A DNA stretch of 64,000 nucleotides from Endozoicomonas montiporae CL-33 (GCF_001583435.1 NZ_CP013251.1:1750617-1814616), one strand, 5' to 3'. Shown: positions 36,647-46,666, counted from the stretch's first letter. Notes: generated by a model from the sequence alone, not told the origin. Numbers and translations: made by a program.

Positions 36647-37600
36647 CTATTGAGTTAACTGATTACAAGCGGCGTAATGATGATGCGCAATCTCTTGCAA
36701 TGGAATATCCTTCACTGAGCAACTACTGTTCGCCAGCTTACAGCGCCCGGCAAACCGGCAGCCTGGTGCAGGATCCACAGGCGAAGAAATCTCACCTTCC
36801 AACACCTCGCGCTCCATGATTTTATCCAGGTCGGTTGTGGGAATCGCTGACAGTAGTGCGCGAGTATAAGGGTGTGAAGGGTTTGAGAACAAAACACCTG
36901 CCGAGGCTTTCTCGACCATTTGCCCGAGGTACATTACCGCAATGTCGTCGCAAAAGTGCTTGACCACTGAAAGATCGTGAGTAATGAAAATATACGTCAG
37001 ACCCAATCTGTCCTGAAGATCCTGCATCAGGTTCAACACCTGAGCCTGAATCGACACATCCAGAGCTGAAACTGGTTCATCACAGATAATAAACTTGGGG
37101 TTCAAAGCCAGTGCTCTGGCAATGCCGATACGCTGACGACGCCCGCCGTCCAACTCATGAGGGTAAGTATTAACCAGCCGCGGGCTCAAGCCAACCAGAT
37201 CCATTAACTCTTCAACCCGTCTGGTTAACTCTTTCTTGCTTTTGACCAGTTTGTGAATAATTAGCGGTTCAGCAATGATCTCGCTGGCGGTCATGCGAGG
37301 GTTCAGCGAAGCAAAAGGATCCTGAAAGATTATCTGCATCTCTTCACGTAATAATCGCATCTGCTTTTTATCCAGCTCACGAATATTTTTTCCTTCAAAC
37401 AGGATCTCCCCTTCCGTCGCTTCCAGCAGCCTTAAAATCACTCGACCTGTTGTTGATTTACCGCAACCCGACTCACCAACAATACCCAGCGTTTTGCCTT
37501 TTTCAATGGAAAAAGACACGCCGTCAACGGCATGTAGTTTGCCCTTAGGTGTGTCGAAGTGTTTTTTCAACCCTCTGACTTCAAGCATAATTTCTGACAT
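36647..37600 (-). CDS. Peptide ABC importer ATPase (DppF/OppF type)
   Basis: About 317 residues from MSEIMLEVRGLKKHFDTPKG; AAGGAAATCGTT precedes this ATG, so I prefer it to the one at 37627. Walker A GESGCGKST, signature HELDGGRRQRIGIARAL (the LDGGRRQ variant is common in OppF), Walker B FIICDEPVSALD, C-terminal oligopeptide-transporter extension PAPGCRFAGRCKLANSSC with the Cys that often carry an Fe-S cluster. Works as a heterodimer with the next ATPase at the inner membrane. Last gene of the five-gene operon. Confidence 0.9.
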   Translation of the reverse strand: MSEIMLEVRGLKKHFDTPKGKLHAVDGVSFSIEKGKTLGIVGESGCGKSTTGRVILRLLEATEGEILFEGKNIRELDKKQMRLLREEMQIIFQDPFASLNPRMTASEIIAEPLIIHKLVKSKKELTRRVEELMDLVGLSPRLVNTYPHELDGGRRQRIGIARALALNPKFIICDEPVSALDVSIQAQVLNLMQDLQDRLGLTYIFITHDLSVVKHFCDDIAVMYLGQMVEKASAGVLFSNPSHPYTRALLSAIPTTDLDKIMEREVLEGEISSPVDPAPGCRFAGRCKLANSSCSVKDIPLQEIAHHHYAACNQLTQ

Positions 37601-37610
37601 AACGATTTCC

Positions 37611-38615
37611 TTATCCTGCACATTCAAGCTGAGGATGTGCCAAATGGCAGCTGACGATATGGTCCCCGCCCACTAACGTACTGACTGGTTTTGGCGATAC
37701 TTTCGAACACAATGCGGTTGCCTCCGGACAACGGGGATGAAACCGGCAACCCTTTGGCAGATGAGTAGGATCTGGCATTAACCCTTTGATCGGTACCAGT
37801 CGTTCAACGTCTTTATTCAAATCAGGTATGGAGCCAAACAAGCCCTTTGTATAAGGGTGCTGTGTGTTTTGATAAACATCACGAATGGGGCCGCTTTCAA
37901 CAATTTCACCGGCGTACATAATGGCCACCTTGTCACACACCTGAGCAACCACACCAAGATCATGGGAAATCATAATCATGGCTGTATTGTACTTCTGTTT
38001 AAGCCCTTTCATCAGATCCAATACCTGCGCCTGAATGGTGACATCCAGTGCGGTAGTCGGCTCATCGGCAATCAGAAGATCAGGATTACAGGCCAGTGCG
38101 ATGGCAATAACAACCCGCTGCTTCATCCCTCCGGAAAACTGGTGTGGGTACTCACTGTATCGCCCAGCAGGAATGCCCACCATCTCAAGCATTTCTTTCG
38201 CTTTATTGATTGACTGGGGTTTATCAACGCTTTGATGAATCAGTACCACCTCTGCAATCTGGTCCCCAACCGTCATCACCGGATTTAATGATGTCATTGG
38301 GTCCTGAAAGATCATCGAAACCTTGTTTCCCCGAATCTCCCTCATCCGGTCTTCCGGTAAATCCAAAAGATCACAACCATCGTAAAATACCTTGCCACCT
38401 GCCACCCGCCCGGGCGGGTTAGGTACAAGTCTCATGACACCTAGCGCTGTGGTGGTTTTTCCGGCTCCGGTTTCACCAATCAGACCAAGGGTTTCCCCCC
38501 GGTTCAGAGTCAGATTTATATGGCTAACGGCCCGAGTAATTTCACCACCCACTTCATAAACAATACTCAGGTTTTCAACGGACAGCAGTGGCTGTCCTTT
38601 ATTTTGTTCAGACAT
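37611..38615 (-). CDS. Peptide ABC importer ATPase (DppD/OppD type)
   Basis: 334 residues. Walker [10 protein letters not shown], signature [19 protein letters not shown], Walker [14 protein letters not shown], and the C-terminal [19 protein letters not shown]ys-rich motif typical of peptide importers. Pairs with the DppF-type ATPase 10 bases downstream. Substrate class (dipeptide, oligopeptide or glutathione-like) cannot be fixed. Confidence 0.92.
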   Translation of the reverse strand: MSEQNKGQPLLSVENLSIVYEVGGEITRAVSHINLTLNRGETLGLIGETGAGKTTTALGVMRLVPNPPGRVAGGKVFYDGCDLLDLPEDRMREIRGNKVSMIFQDPMTSLNPVMTVGDQIAEVVLIHQSVDKPQSINKAKEMLEMVGIPAGRYSEYPHQFSGGMKQRVVIAIALACNPDLLIADEPTTALDVTIQAQVLDLMKGLKQKYNTAMIMISHDLGVVAQVCDKVAIMYAGEIVESGPIRDVYQNTQHPYTKGLFGSIPDLNKDVERLVPIKGLMPDPTHLPKGCRFHPRCPEATALCSKVSPKPVSTLVGGDHIVSCHLAHPQLECAG

Positions 38616-38647
38616 ACTTCAATCTTGTCCTTGTTGTTCCTGATGCA

Positions 38648-39553
38648 TTAATGCTTTAATCTGGGATCGAGAGCATCACGCAATCCGTCGCCTAACAGAT
38701 TTAATGCCAAAATGGTGATCATAATCGCCAACCCCGGAAACGTCGTTACATGCCAGGCATGACGAAGGTATTGACGACCACCCGCCAACATCGACCCCCA
38801 TTCGGGTTCCGGCGGCTGAATGCCCAACCCGATAAAGCTGAGCCCTGCGGTGGAAAGAATGGCAAGAGCTACGCCCAACGCACCCTGAACAATGACCGGA
38901 GCCAAAGAGTTAGGAATGATGTGACGAAAGATAATACGCACATCACTGGCACCGATGGCGCGTGCAGCTTCTATAAATTCCTGATCTCTGATGGACAGTA
39001 CAGAAGCCCTAACTACACGGGCAAACGTTGGAATATTTGAAATGGCAATCGCCAACATAAGATTGGTCAGGTTTGCACCCAGAGCCGAGACAATAGCGAT
39101 AGCCAGCAAAATACTGGGAACAGCCAGAAAGACATCCATCACCCGCATAATGATGTCGTCTAATCGTCCACCGTAATAACCAGCCACTGCACCCAGCGCC
39201 CCACCGATAACAATGGAAATGCCAACAGACAAAACACCCACCAGCAACGAAACCCTTGCACCATGAATTAGCCGGGCAAAAATATCACGCCCAAACTCAT
39301 CAGTTCCCAGCCAGTATTGGGCACCAGGCCCCTGCAAACGGTCAGCCAGGTTCTGGGCAATCACCACCGATTCATAATCGGCAATAAATCCGGCAAACAC
39401 TGCAGCAAACACAACAAAAGACAAAATCCACAGCCCAAGCATCGCCATTTTGTTTCGCCTTAGGCGCTGCCATACTTCCAACCACGGGCTGCGTTTGCGC
39501 GGAGCTTTTTTAACAGACTCCTCATAAGCATCGAACATTACTTCTTCAGACAT
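38648..39553 (-). CDS. Peptide ABC importer permease (DppC type)
   Basis: About 301 residues from MSEEVMFDAYEES, preceded by AGGGAGCG. One N-terminal membrane helix (MAMLGLWILSFVVFAAVFAG), then the typical QYWLGTDEFGRDIFARLIHG signature of the DppC/OppC family, and the coupling helix EAARAIGASDVRIIFRHIIPN. Five or six membrane segments. 22 bases upstream lies the DppB-type gene stop. Confidence 0.92.
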   Translation of the reverse strand: MSEEVMFDAYEESVKKAPRKRSPWLEVWQRLRRNKMAMLGLWILSFVVFAAVFAGFIADYESVVIAQNLADRLQGPGAQYWLGTDEFGRDIFARLIHGARVSLLVGVLSVGISIVIGGALGAVAGYYGGRLDDIIMRVMDVFLAVPSILLAIAIVSALGANLTNLMLAIAISNIPTFARVVRASVLSIRDQEFIEAARAIGASDVRIIFRHIIPNSLAPVIVQGALGVALAILSTAGLSFIGLGIQPPEPEWGSMLAGGRQYLRHAWHVTTFPGLAIMITILALNLLGDGLRDALDPRLKH

Positions 39554-39574
39554 AAACAACGCTCCCTGTCATTG

Positions 39575-40501
39575 TCAGGCGTATTGTGACTTGATACGCG
39601 GATCAACATAACCATAAAGCAGATCCACCAGTAGATTCACCAACGTAAAAGCAGCTGCCAAAAACATAACAGCACCCATCACCATCGGCGTATCTTTCTG
39701 TCGAATAGCGTCAACCATCATTCGCCCAACCCCCGGCCACGAAAACACCGTTTCTGTCAGAACGGCACCGCCGATCAGGTTACCAAACTGAAGGCCAATA
39801 ACGGTGATCACTGGAATCAAGGCATTTTTCAGAGCGTGCTTATTAATAACCACATTTTCAGCAACCCCTTTCGCCCTTGCCGTGCGAATATAATCTTGAC
39901 GAATCACCTCCAACATGGATGAGCGTGTCATTCGAGTAATAATGGCGGCAGAACCCGTTCCCAGCGTGATAGCAGGCAAGATCAATGAACTCCAGTCAGA
40001 GTATCCACCGGATGGCAGCCAGCCCAGATTGACGGAGAAGACCAGAATCATCATTAAGCCCAGCCAGAAGTTAGGCATCGATACGCCCAGAAGCGCCATT
40101 AACATAGAGCTGCTGTCAATAAATGAATACTGACGTGTTGCCGAGAGTATGCCTACCGGAATACCAATGAGCACAGCAATCACAGTACCCAGAGCTGCCA
40201 GAATCAAGGTGTTGGGGAAACGTAGAAAAATTTCATTAAACACATCGCGACCAGAGGAATACGAACGACCCAAGTCGCCTGTAACAGCATTACCAACATA
40301 GCGGGCATAACGCATGACAAACGGGTCATTCAGCCCCATCTCTTCCCGGAGTGACTCAACAGCATGAGCAGGTGCATTCTCACCCAGAATCAACTGTGCA
40401 GGGTCGCCCGGAGTAAACGACATAATGGCAAAGACCAACAATGAAACACCGAGCAGAACCGGTATCAGCTGAAACAGCCTTTTAAGAATAAAATTATGCA
40501 T
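39575..40501 (-). CDS. Peptide ABC importer permease (DppB type)
   Basis: 308 residues: FILKRLFQLIPVLLGVSLLV at the N-terminus, the SFTPGDPAQLILGENAP loop, and the coupling motif DYIRTARAKGVAENVVINKH. The C-terminus (VDLLYGYVDPRIK) is standard. Forms the transmembrane channel with the DppC-type permease. Confidence 0.92.
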   Translation of the reverse strand: MHNFILKRLFQLIPVLLGVSLLVFAIMSFTPGDPAQLILGENAPAHAVESLREEMGLNDPFVMRYARYVGNAVTGDLGRSYSSGRDVFNEIFLRFPNTLILAALGTVIAVLIGIPVGILSATRQYSFIDSSSMLMALLGVSMPNFWLGLMMILVFSVNLGWLPSGGYSDWSSLILPAITLGTGSAAIITRMTRSSMLEVIRQDYIRTARAKGVAENVVINKHALKNALIPVITVIGLQFGNLIGGAVLTETVFSWPGVGRMMVDAIRQKDTPMVMGAVMFLAAAFTLVNLLVDLLYGYVDPRIKSQYA

Positions 40502-40621
40502 GTACCACCAAACAGCCGTTGGCAGTCAACGAAAGTATCCTGCCAACGTAGGTGCTGATTCTATTTTTTTAATAACAGACTGTTATGCCGACAAAGTGAA
40601 CCCTGCCGACATCAGAGTTGA

Positions 40622-42136
40622 TTAACCTTCAAAGCGAACGCCGCGAAGCTTGTGATGGCCCGGTGGTGCCAACTCAAAGCCCTTCACGTTACTCTGCATA
40701 CCTGCATTCTGGAATTCATTGAAGATCGAAATGGTCGGCAGCTCTTCCTGCAAGGTGAGTTGGATGTCTCCATACAGTTTGCTACGCTCAGCCATATCAC
40801 TGGAGACTCTGGCTGCCTGGAGCATGGAGTCTATATCATCGTTACTGTAGAAAGAACGATTACCTGCGCCGCCGTGTGTGGCCGAGTTAAACAACGCGTA
40901 CAGACCATAATCCGCATCGCCCGTGACAGTTACCCAACCCATCATAAAGGTTTCATGGTCTCCACGGGATGTGCCATCAAGAAAAGCGCCCCACTCAACA
41001 ACATCTATCGCCATATGGATACCCACTTCACGCAACTGAGCCTGAATAACCTGAGCAATCTGGATCCGAACCGGGTTGTCACTCACCCACAGAGTGGTCT
41101 CAAATCCATTCTCATATCCTGCTTCTTTCAGTAATTGACGAGCTTTATCGTAATTTTGTTCATACTGCTTGGCTTCAGGGTTGTGACCGAAAACACGACT
41201 GCTTATGGGAGAGTTCGTGGGTAAACCGCCTCCCATCACTACAGCATCAATAATGTCTTGCGTATTCATGGCATAGGCCATTGCCTGACGTACTTTAACA
41301 TTGTCATAAGGCGCACGATTGACATTAAACCCAAAGTAAGTGATGGACAGAGACTCCCCTTCAATCAACTTGAGCTGTTTGTGATTATGGATGGTGTCCT
41401 TATCAATAGGTTCAATATCATAAGCGATATCGACTTCACCAGTTTCCAGGGCAATGGCACGATTGGTGCCTTCTGAAATGTTTCTGAATATGGCATTAGG
41501 TACTTCCTGTTTACCACCATAATAGTCATCAAAGGCTTTCAGCGTCACGCTGTCGCCTACTGACCAACTAACAAACTCATAAGGGCCGGTTCCAATAGGG
41601 TTCTGACCATAGCTGTCACCCGCTTCTGTGACTGCTTTTTCATTGAGAATGGATGCTGCCGTATGGCTCAGATGGTAAAGCAGCGGGCCAAAAGGCTCAC
41701 TGGTTTTAACAGTAACAGTGTACTCATCGATGACAGAGACTGACTCGATTGCGCCCACAATATGAGCAACGGTGGGTGAAGCAATCATACGATCAAGCGT
41801 AAATTTGACGTCAGATGCCTTTAGCTCTTCGCCATTGTGAAACTTGACACCTTTTCGCAAATGAAGCTTTAGAGTCTTGTCGTCTACTTGCTCCCACGAC
41901 TCAGCCAAACCGGGCACTATCTCCATATTGGAGTCGGTTTCAACCAGTTGACTGTAAATTTGCACCGCTACCCGTGAAGAAGGTTGGTCGTTGGTGGCGT
42001 GTGGGTCCAGTGTTTTTGCATCAGATCGCTGAGCAACCACAACGGTATCCCGGATTCCTGCTGTATCCTGAGGACTACTGCAGGCAGCCAACAACACTGC
42101 CGCACATGAGGCAATAGCTACCTTTAGCTTTCTCAT
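40622..42136 (-). CDS. Peptide ABC importer substrate-binding lipoprotein (SBP family 5)
   Basis: 504-residue periplasmic binding protein with lipobox LLAAC (Cys ~19), so it is anchored to the inner membrane. Family-5 features: AKTLDPHATNDQPSSRVAVQ, LAESWEQVDDKTLKLHLRKG, VKFHNGEELKASDV and PIGTGPYEFVSW. First gene of the operon, 120 bases ahead of DppB. Similar to dipeptide and glutathione binding proteins; specificity is open. Its promoter must lie in the 217-base gap to argR, after the argR terminator. Confidence 0.9.
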   Translation of the reverse strand: MRKLKVAIASCAAVLLAACSSPQDTAGIRDTVVVAQRSDAKTLDPHATNDQPSSRVAVQIYSQLVETDSNMEIVPGLAESWEQVDDKTLKLHLRKGVKFHNGEELKASDVKFTLDRMIASPTVAHIVGAIESVSVIDEYTVTVKTSEPFGPLLYHLSHTAASILNEKAVTEAGDSYGQNPIGTGPYEFVSWSVGDSVTLKAFDDYYGGKQEVPNAIFRNISEGTNRAIALETGEVDIAYDIEPIDKDTIHNHKQLKLIEGESLSITYFGFNVNRAPYDNVKVRQAMAYAMNTQDIIDAVVMGGGLPTNSPISSRVFGHNPEAKQYEQNYDKARQLLKEAGYENGFETTLWVSDNPVRIQIAQVIQAQLREVGIHMAIDVVEWGAFLDGTSRGDHETFMMGWVTVTGDADYGLYALFNSATHGGAGNRSFYSNDDIDSMLQAARVSSDMAERSKLYGDIQLTLQEELPTISIFNEFQNAGMQSNVKGFELAPPGHHKLRGVRFEG

Positions 42137-42301
42137 TATATTTTCCTTTGTCCATTATTATTCGGGCTGCGCTCTCGCACCCGACCAACTTATTTGCGCA
42201 ACAACGAAAAAACAATGCGGAAGCTACTGTTTTTGAAAGACTTTTGATCTGGGACAGAGTTTTTTTGTCAATCTCCACTTTAACGTACAAAAAACAGACA
42301 A

Positions 42302-42338
42302 AAAAAAGGGCTATCTCCATCTGACAGCCCTTTTTAAT
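42302..42338 (-). terminator. argR terminator
   Basis: On the minus strand AAAAAGGGCT, a loop of about 13 bases, then AGCCCTTTTTTT, starting 17 bases after the argR stop. Typical Rho-independent terminator; it can also work on the plus strand. Confidence 0.8.
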
Positions 42339-42353
42339 CATCGCAATAGGCTT

Positions 42354-42812
42354 TCAGCCAAAGAGTTCCTGAATGCTCTCCTGAATAGCCTTGATTTCTT
42401 TCACATCGGCAGGAGCAACAAAAATGGTGTCGTCACCGGCAACACAACCCAGAATGCCTTCTGCCCGACTGATGGAATCAAGCAGCCTTGCGACCATCTG
42501 GGCAGCCCCCGGGCTGGTTTTGATCACAATCAGGGCACCATTATGAGCCACTTCCTCTACAAGGTCGCGGACAGAGATGTTAGCATCCAGTTTGCCCATT
42601 TCCGGAGGCAGGCAATACACCAGCTCGTTGCGGGCATTGCGAGCCCTGACGGCTCCATGGCGGCTCAGCATCCTTGACACTTTTGACTGGCTGATATTAT
42701 CGAAGCCCTGCTCCTGAAGCACGCTGACAATCTGACTTTGAGAGCCACAACTCTCATCTTTCAATAGCTGCCTGAACGCTTTGACAAGGTCTTCCTGCTT
42801 TTGACTGGCCAT
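42354..42812 (-). CDS. argR: Arginine repressor ArgR
   Basis: 152-residue hexameric arginine-dependent regulator. The winged helix is residues ~1-70 ([38 protein letters not shown]); the C-terminal arginine-binding and oligomer domain includes [20 protein letters not shown] and [13 protein letters not shown], with the GDDT residues that bind arginine. Divergent from artP, with a perfect ARG box in the shared region. Confidence 0.95.
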   Translation of the reverse strand: MASQKQEDLVKAFRQLLKDESCGSQSQIVSVLQEQGFDNISQSKVSRMLSRHGAVRARNARNELVYCLPPEMGKLDANISVRDLVEEVAHNGALIVIKTSPGAAQMVARLLDSISRAEGILGCVAGDDTIFVAPADVKEIKAIQESIQELFG

Positions 42813-42830
42813 ATTATTCCTAAAACTATG

Positions 42831-42866
42831 TCCTGAAATGTTGTCCTGAAATGTTGTCCTGAGATC
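42831..42866. repeat. 13-bp tandem repeat in the argR leader
   Basis: TCCTGAAATGTTG occurs twice in tandem (42831-42843, 42844-42856) followed by a partial third copy (TCCTGAGAT). It lies 18-54 bases upstream of the argR start, in its probable 5' untranslated region. Role unknown. Confidence 0.6.
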
Positions 42867-42904
42867 ATTTCCGAAAGCTGATCTGTATAAAAAACCGCTA
42901 CAGA

Positions 42905-42918
42905 TGAATAATTATTCA
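42905..42918. promoter_or_regulatory. ARG box (ArgR operator)
   Basis: TGAATAATTATTCA is a perfect 14-bp palindrome equal to the enterobacterial ARG box core (TGAATNNNNATTCA). It lies 74 bases before artP and 93 before argR. It should let ArgR control the art importer and its own gene. I see only one clear box; ArgR sites often come in pairs. Confidence 0.9.
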
Positions 42919-42991
42919 AACAGGGCTTGATTTCAAGCACTGTAGTATAAGAAAATCTACCGACATTCATAATCAAAGAAACGTACAGGCA

Positions 42992-43726
42992 ATGGGCATT
43001 GAAGTACAAAGCCTCAGTAAATCATTCGGTTCTTCTGAAGTCCTGAAAAAGATCAGTTTCTCCATTCCGAAAGGCGAAACCACCATTCTTCTCGGAGCCA
43101 GTGGTGCAGGCAAAAGCACGCTGTTGCGGATGCTGAACCTTCTGGAAATACCGGATACCGGCACTATGGACATTGCCGGTATGTCGTTTCAATTTCATGG
43201 AAAAGCCGATACCCAACTGAAGCAGCAGGCGTGCAGCCTGAGAAAAAAAGTTGGCATGGTGTTCCAGCAGTACAACCTCTGGCCACATATGACCGTATTG
43301 CAAAACCTGATTGAAGCCCCCGTTGTCCAGGGAGCACCCAAAGAGCAGGCCATCGATCAGGCTCATGAATTACTGGAACGCATGGGACTGGCTGATAAGG
43401 CTGAAGCCTGGCCATCTTCCCTGTCCGGCGGCCAGCAGCAACGGGTAGCGATTGCCAGAGCCCTGATGCTGTCTCCCGAGATTCTGCTGTTTGATGAACC
43501 CACTGCTGCCCTTGATCCGGCCATTACCAATCAGGTCGTGAACATCATCAGGGAATTAAGCGACTCGGGTATTACCATTGTGGTGGTCACCCACGAAGTG
43601 GAGTTTGCCAAAAAAGTCGCCAGTCGTGTGATTTATCTTGAAGATGGTCACATTGTCGAAGACGGCCCCGCCAGTCACTTTTCCCAACCGGAAACAGCCG
43701 CATTCAAGTCGTTTCTGGAACATTAA
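42992..43726 (+). CDS. artP: Arginine ABC importer ATPase ArtP
   Basis: 244-residue ATPase of the polar amino acid importer class. Walker A GASGAGKST (~35-43), Q-loop VFQQYNLWPHMTV, signature LSGGQQQRVAIARALML, Walker B LLFDEPTAALDP, switch VVTHEVEFAKK. The sequence and its setting beside argR point to ArtP and not a general HisP/GlnQ. First gene of artPJQM. Confidence 0.93.
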   Translation: MGIEVQSLSKSFGSSEVLKKISFSIPKGETTILLGASGAGKSTLLRMLNLLEIPDTGTMDIAGMSFQFHGKADTQLKQQACSLRKKVGMVFQQYNLWPHMTVLQNLIEAPVVQGAPKEQAIDQAHELLERMGLADKAEAWPSSLSGGQQQRVAIARALMLSPEILLFDEPTAALDPAITNQVVNIIRELSDSGITIVVVTHEVEFAKKVASRVIYLEDGHIVEDGPASHFSQPETAAFKSFLEH

Positions 43727-43780
43727 TTGCGGACACCTGAGTCATTTCAGGACGAATCATACCAACAACAGGACTCTTCA

Positions 43781-44566
43781 ATGAAAACATCAATGAAAAA
43801 ATCAATGAAAAAGTTGTTTGCTATCGGCGTTACCACCGGCGTATTCACCATGGGCAGTTTACCGATTCAGGCAACCGAAACCATACGCTTCGGTACTGAA
43901 GCAACGTATCCCCCTTTCGAATTTCTGGATGAAAATAACGAACTGACCGGTTTCGACATTGATCTGGCGAAAGCCATCTGTGCAGAGATCAAAGCAGAGT
44001 GCACGTTCAGTAATCAGCCATTCGACAGCCTGATCCCCAGCCTGAGATATCGTCGTTTCGATGCAGTGATTGCCGGTATGGATATTACTCCGGATCGTCA
44101 GGAGCAAGTTGATTTCAGTATGCCTTACTTTGAAAATTCGGCCTCTTTTGTGGCGGCCAAAAACCAACCGTTTAAGTCCGCTGCGGACCTGAAAGGCAAG
44201 GCGGTTGGTGTCCAGAATGGTTCTACTTTCCAGACCTACATGATCGACAAGTTTGAAAAGCATGGCGTCACCATTCGTCCGTATGAAACTATCCAGAACG
44301 CCTTTCTGGACATGACGAACGGACGTGTCGATGCCGTTTTCTCTGATACTGCCGTTGCTAATGACTGGCTATTGGAGCGAGGCAAAGGCGAGTATGGTCA
44401 TCTGGGTGAAACCATCCGGGATGCAGAGTATTTTGGCGTAGGCTATGGTATTGCTGTCCGTCAGAAAGACGCTCTGAAAGACAAGATTGACACGGCTCTG
44501 TCCACACTGAAGGCAAACGGCACCTGGCAGACCATCCACGACAAGTATTTCCCAGAAGCCAAGTAA
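43781..44566 (+). CDS. artJ: Arginine-binding periplasmic protein ArtJ/ArtI
   Basis: About 261 residues from MKTSMKKSMKKLFAIGVTTG, with AGGA 8 bases before this ATG. A Sec signal ends near PIQA-TETIRFG. Mature SBP family 3 features: GTEATYPPFEFLDENNELTG, FDIDLAKAICAEI, FDAVIAGMDITPDRQEQVDF and GVQNGSTFQTYMI. Binds arginine (by context) and delivers it to ArtQM. The upstream extension in the same frame has only a TTG start and is not used. Confidence 0.92.
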   Translation: MKTSMKKSMKKLFAIGVTTGVFTMGSLPIQATETIRFGTEATYPPFEFLDENNELTGFDIDLAKAICAEIKAECTFSNQPFDSLIPSLRYRRFDAVIAGMDITPDRQEQVDFSMPYFENSASFVAAKNQPFKSAADLKGKAVGVQNGSTFQTYMIDKFEKHGVTIRPYETIQNAFLDMTNGRVDAVFSDTAVANDWLLERGKGEYGHLGETIRDAEYFGVGYGIAVRQKDALKDKIDTALSTLKANGTWQTIHDKYFPEAK

Positions 44567-44584
44567 AGCGGTAACGACCTACAC

Positions 44585-45283
44585 ATGGATGCATCGACCC
44601 TTACTGACGCGGTGACGCGCTACGCCGGGCTGTTTTTTGATGCAACACTCATGACCCTCGGGCTGGCGCTGTCAGCCCTTGGGGTTGGCCTTGTGCTGGC
44701 TATGGTGTTTGCATTGGGAGAACTGTCCCGTTTCCGACCTCTGGGATGGCTGACAACCTCCGTTGTTACCATCCTGCGCGGGCTGCCAGAACTGCTGATT
44801 ATTTTCTTTGTCTATTTTGGCTTCACTCACGCGTTCTTTTTATTAACGGATCAGTTTATTGAACTAAGCCCTTTCACGGCCGGTACCATCGCCCTGTCGC
44901 TTATTTACTCGGCTTATGCCAGTCAGATCCTCAGAGGCGCCCTGCTCTCTGTCGGCAAGGGACAAAAGGAAGCCGCAAAGGCGCTTGGCGTCCCGACACG
45001 CCGGGCTTTTTTTCGCATCGTCTTGCCCCAGGCGTGGCGTCATGCCTTGCCCGGGCTTGGAAATCAATGGCTGGTGCTGTTAAAAGATACGGCACTTGTC
45101 GCCTTGATCGGTATCAACGACATTCTGCGTCAGGCACAGCTGATTTCTGTTCAGACCTATGAACCCTTCACCTGGTACTGTATTGCGGCTCTGATTTATC
45201 TGGTGATTACCCTGATCAGCCAGAAACTGTTGCAACGCATGAAACAACATTCCAGCCGTTACGTCAGGGAGTTAAAGGCATGA
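44585..45283 (+). CDS. artQ: Arginine ABC importer permease ArtQ
   Basis: 232 residues, HisMQ-type permease: TLMTLGLALSALGVGLVLAM, then RGLPELLIIFFVYFGFTH with the glutamate/polar amino acid pattern, and the coupling motif GQKEAAKALGVPTRRAFFRI. Overlaps artM by 4 bases (ATGA). Confidence 0.93.
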   Translation: MDASTLTDAVTRYAGLFFDATLMTLGLALSALGVGLVLAMVFALGELSRFRPLGWLTTSVVTILRGLPELLIIFFVYFGFTHAFFLLTDQFIELSPFTAGTIALSLIYSAYASQILRGALLSVGKGQKEAAKALGVPTRRAFFRIVLPQAWRHALPGLGNQWLVLLKDTALVALIGINDILRQAQLISVQTYEPFTWYCIAALIYLVITLISQKLLQRMKQHSSRYVRELKA

Positions 45284-45960
45284 GTATGGACGCTGCACTC
45301 TCTTACCTGCCAGAACTGCTGAAAGGTCTGGGAACCACATTGGAACTGACCTTCGCCAGTTTGCTGCTGGGCTGTACACTGGCTCTGTTATTCACCCTGG
45401 TATTGACTCTGCGCATCCGGGTGCTGAACTCTCTGGTCCGGTTACAGATTCTTTTGTTTACCGGCACACCCTTGCTGGTACAGATTTTTTTAATCTATTA
45501 CGGCCCCGCCCAGTTCGACCTGTTTAAAAACAGCCGCCTCTGGCCCTTGCTGAGTGAACCCTGGTTTTGTGCCATGCTCGCCCTGGCGTTGAACAGCGCC
45601 GCTTATTCAACCCAGTTGTTTAAAGGCGCTATTGATAATGTCGCTCCGGGGGAATGGGAAGCCTGCTATGCACTGGGCATGACCAAAGCGCAATCGCTGA
45701 GAAACGTTATCCTGCCTCACGCGGTGCGTCGTGCGTTGCCAGCCTATGGCAATGAAATGATTCTGATTATGAAAGGGTCTTCTCTTGCCAGTACCATTAC
45801 GCTGATGGATTTAATGGGCTATGCCTCACGACTCAATGCACGAACCTACGACACCTTGACGGTATTTACGATGGCGGGGGTAATCTATCTGGTGCTGACC
45901 GGCATTATGACATTGCTGGTTCGTCTGCTGGAAAGAAAAGCGCTGGCTTTTTCTCGTTGA
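45280..45960 (+). CDS. artM: Arginine ABC importer permease ArtM
   Basis: 226 residues, partner of ArtQ: LPELLKGLGTTLELTFASLL, TGTPLLVQIFLIYYGPAQFD and the coupling motif GEWEACYALGMTKAQSLRNV. Four or five membrane segments. Last gene of the operon, followed by a terminator. Confidence 0.93.
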   Translation: MSMDAALSYLPELLKGLGTTLELTFASLLLGCTLALLFTLVLTLRIRVLNSLVRLQILLFTGTPLLVQIFLIYYGPAQFDLFKNSRLWPLLSEPWFCAMLALALNSAAYSTQLFKGAIDNVAPGEWEACYALGMTKAQSLRNVILPHAVRRALPAYGNEMILIMKGSSLASTITLMDLMGYASRLNARTYDTLTVFTMAGVIYLVLTGIMTLLVRLLERKALAFSR

Positions 45961-45977
45961 TTGCTTTTTTATTTAAG

Positions 45978-46018
45978 AGAGCATGGCTGTCAACTCTTCT
46001 GATTGTCAGCCATGCTCT
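45978..46018. terminator. Terminator after artM
   Basis: AGAGCATGGCTG and CAGCCATGCTCT form a 12-bp perfect stem with a 17-base loop, 17 bases after the artM stop; T-rich sequence (GCTTTTTTATTT) lies just before it, which would serve transcription from the right. Confidence 0.65.
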
Positions 46019-46090
46019 TGTGAAATTGAGATTTTTTACTGGATAATATGCCCCTTCCTGCCTGGCAAAAGTATTCATTTTTCTTCACAA

Positions 46091-46652
46091 TTAGTCGTTG
46101 CGTTTATGATGTATAAACAGTAACGACAAAATCGTTACCGTCAATGCAGCTGAATCAGCTCTGTGGAAAGACTGATTTAGAATGACAGGCTCTTCTCTGA
46201 TGGACTCGAGATGAAGGTTAGCAAAGTTCTCGGTACGGCGAAGTGGGTGCACCTGACGAGGAGCATAGCTCGCATCCAACAGCGGCATTGGCGGCACCTC
46301 ATCAATCACCCTGATATCTTCTTCGTCCTCTTCCTCATAATGAGGGTTTCGAATCACATCAAAGTGCCAGTCGATAGCTCTATGCCTGGCCGTGAACAAA
46401 TCAAGATAGCCATGATTATCAAATAATATAGATACGTCCCCTGTTCTTCCCTCAACTCTATAGTATGAGTTGTGACCGTCAGGCTCTTGTTCAACATTTA
46501 TTGAAGTAACAGTAAAAATTGGAAGAATGGGGTCTTGATTCTGAAGGCCTCTTCTTTCTGCAACATCGCGCGATATTATCAAAATTGGAAGATTCGACAG
46601 TATGAGATGTTTATTAGCAAACGTTTCAGTTGTTTCCAAGCTATCCGGATTA
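46091..46652 (-). pseudogene. 5'-truncated hypothetical gene, broken by IS5
   Basis: About 186 codons from NPDSLETTETFANKHLILSN to the C-terminus; the 5' end is cut by IS5 copy 2 at 46653. Middle contains GHNSYYRVEGRTGDVSILFD and an acidic patch EEEDEEDIRVIDE; the end has a short hydrophobic stretch (ALTVTILSLLFIHHKRND) like a tail anchor. No family recognised. Joining this to sequence beyond 49833 at a single TA keeps the frame open (VRLSLNANPDSLET), so the missing 5' end probably lies at about 49834-49900, with GTG at 49896 as a possible start. Confidence 0.55.
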
Positions 46653-46666
46653 GGGGGCGTTCTCAA

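Noticed and set aside
36647..37600. ABC signature LDGGRRQ in the DppF-type ATPase considered as a damaged motif
   Set aside because: This variant is widespread in OppF/DppF-type ATPases, and Walker motifs are intact.
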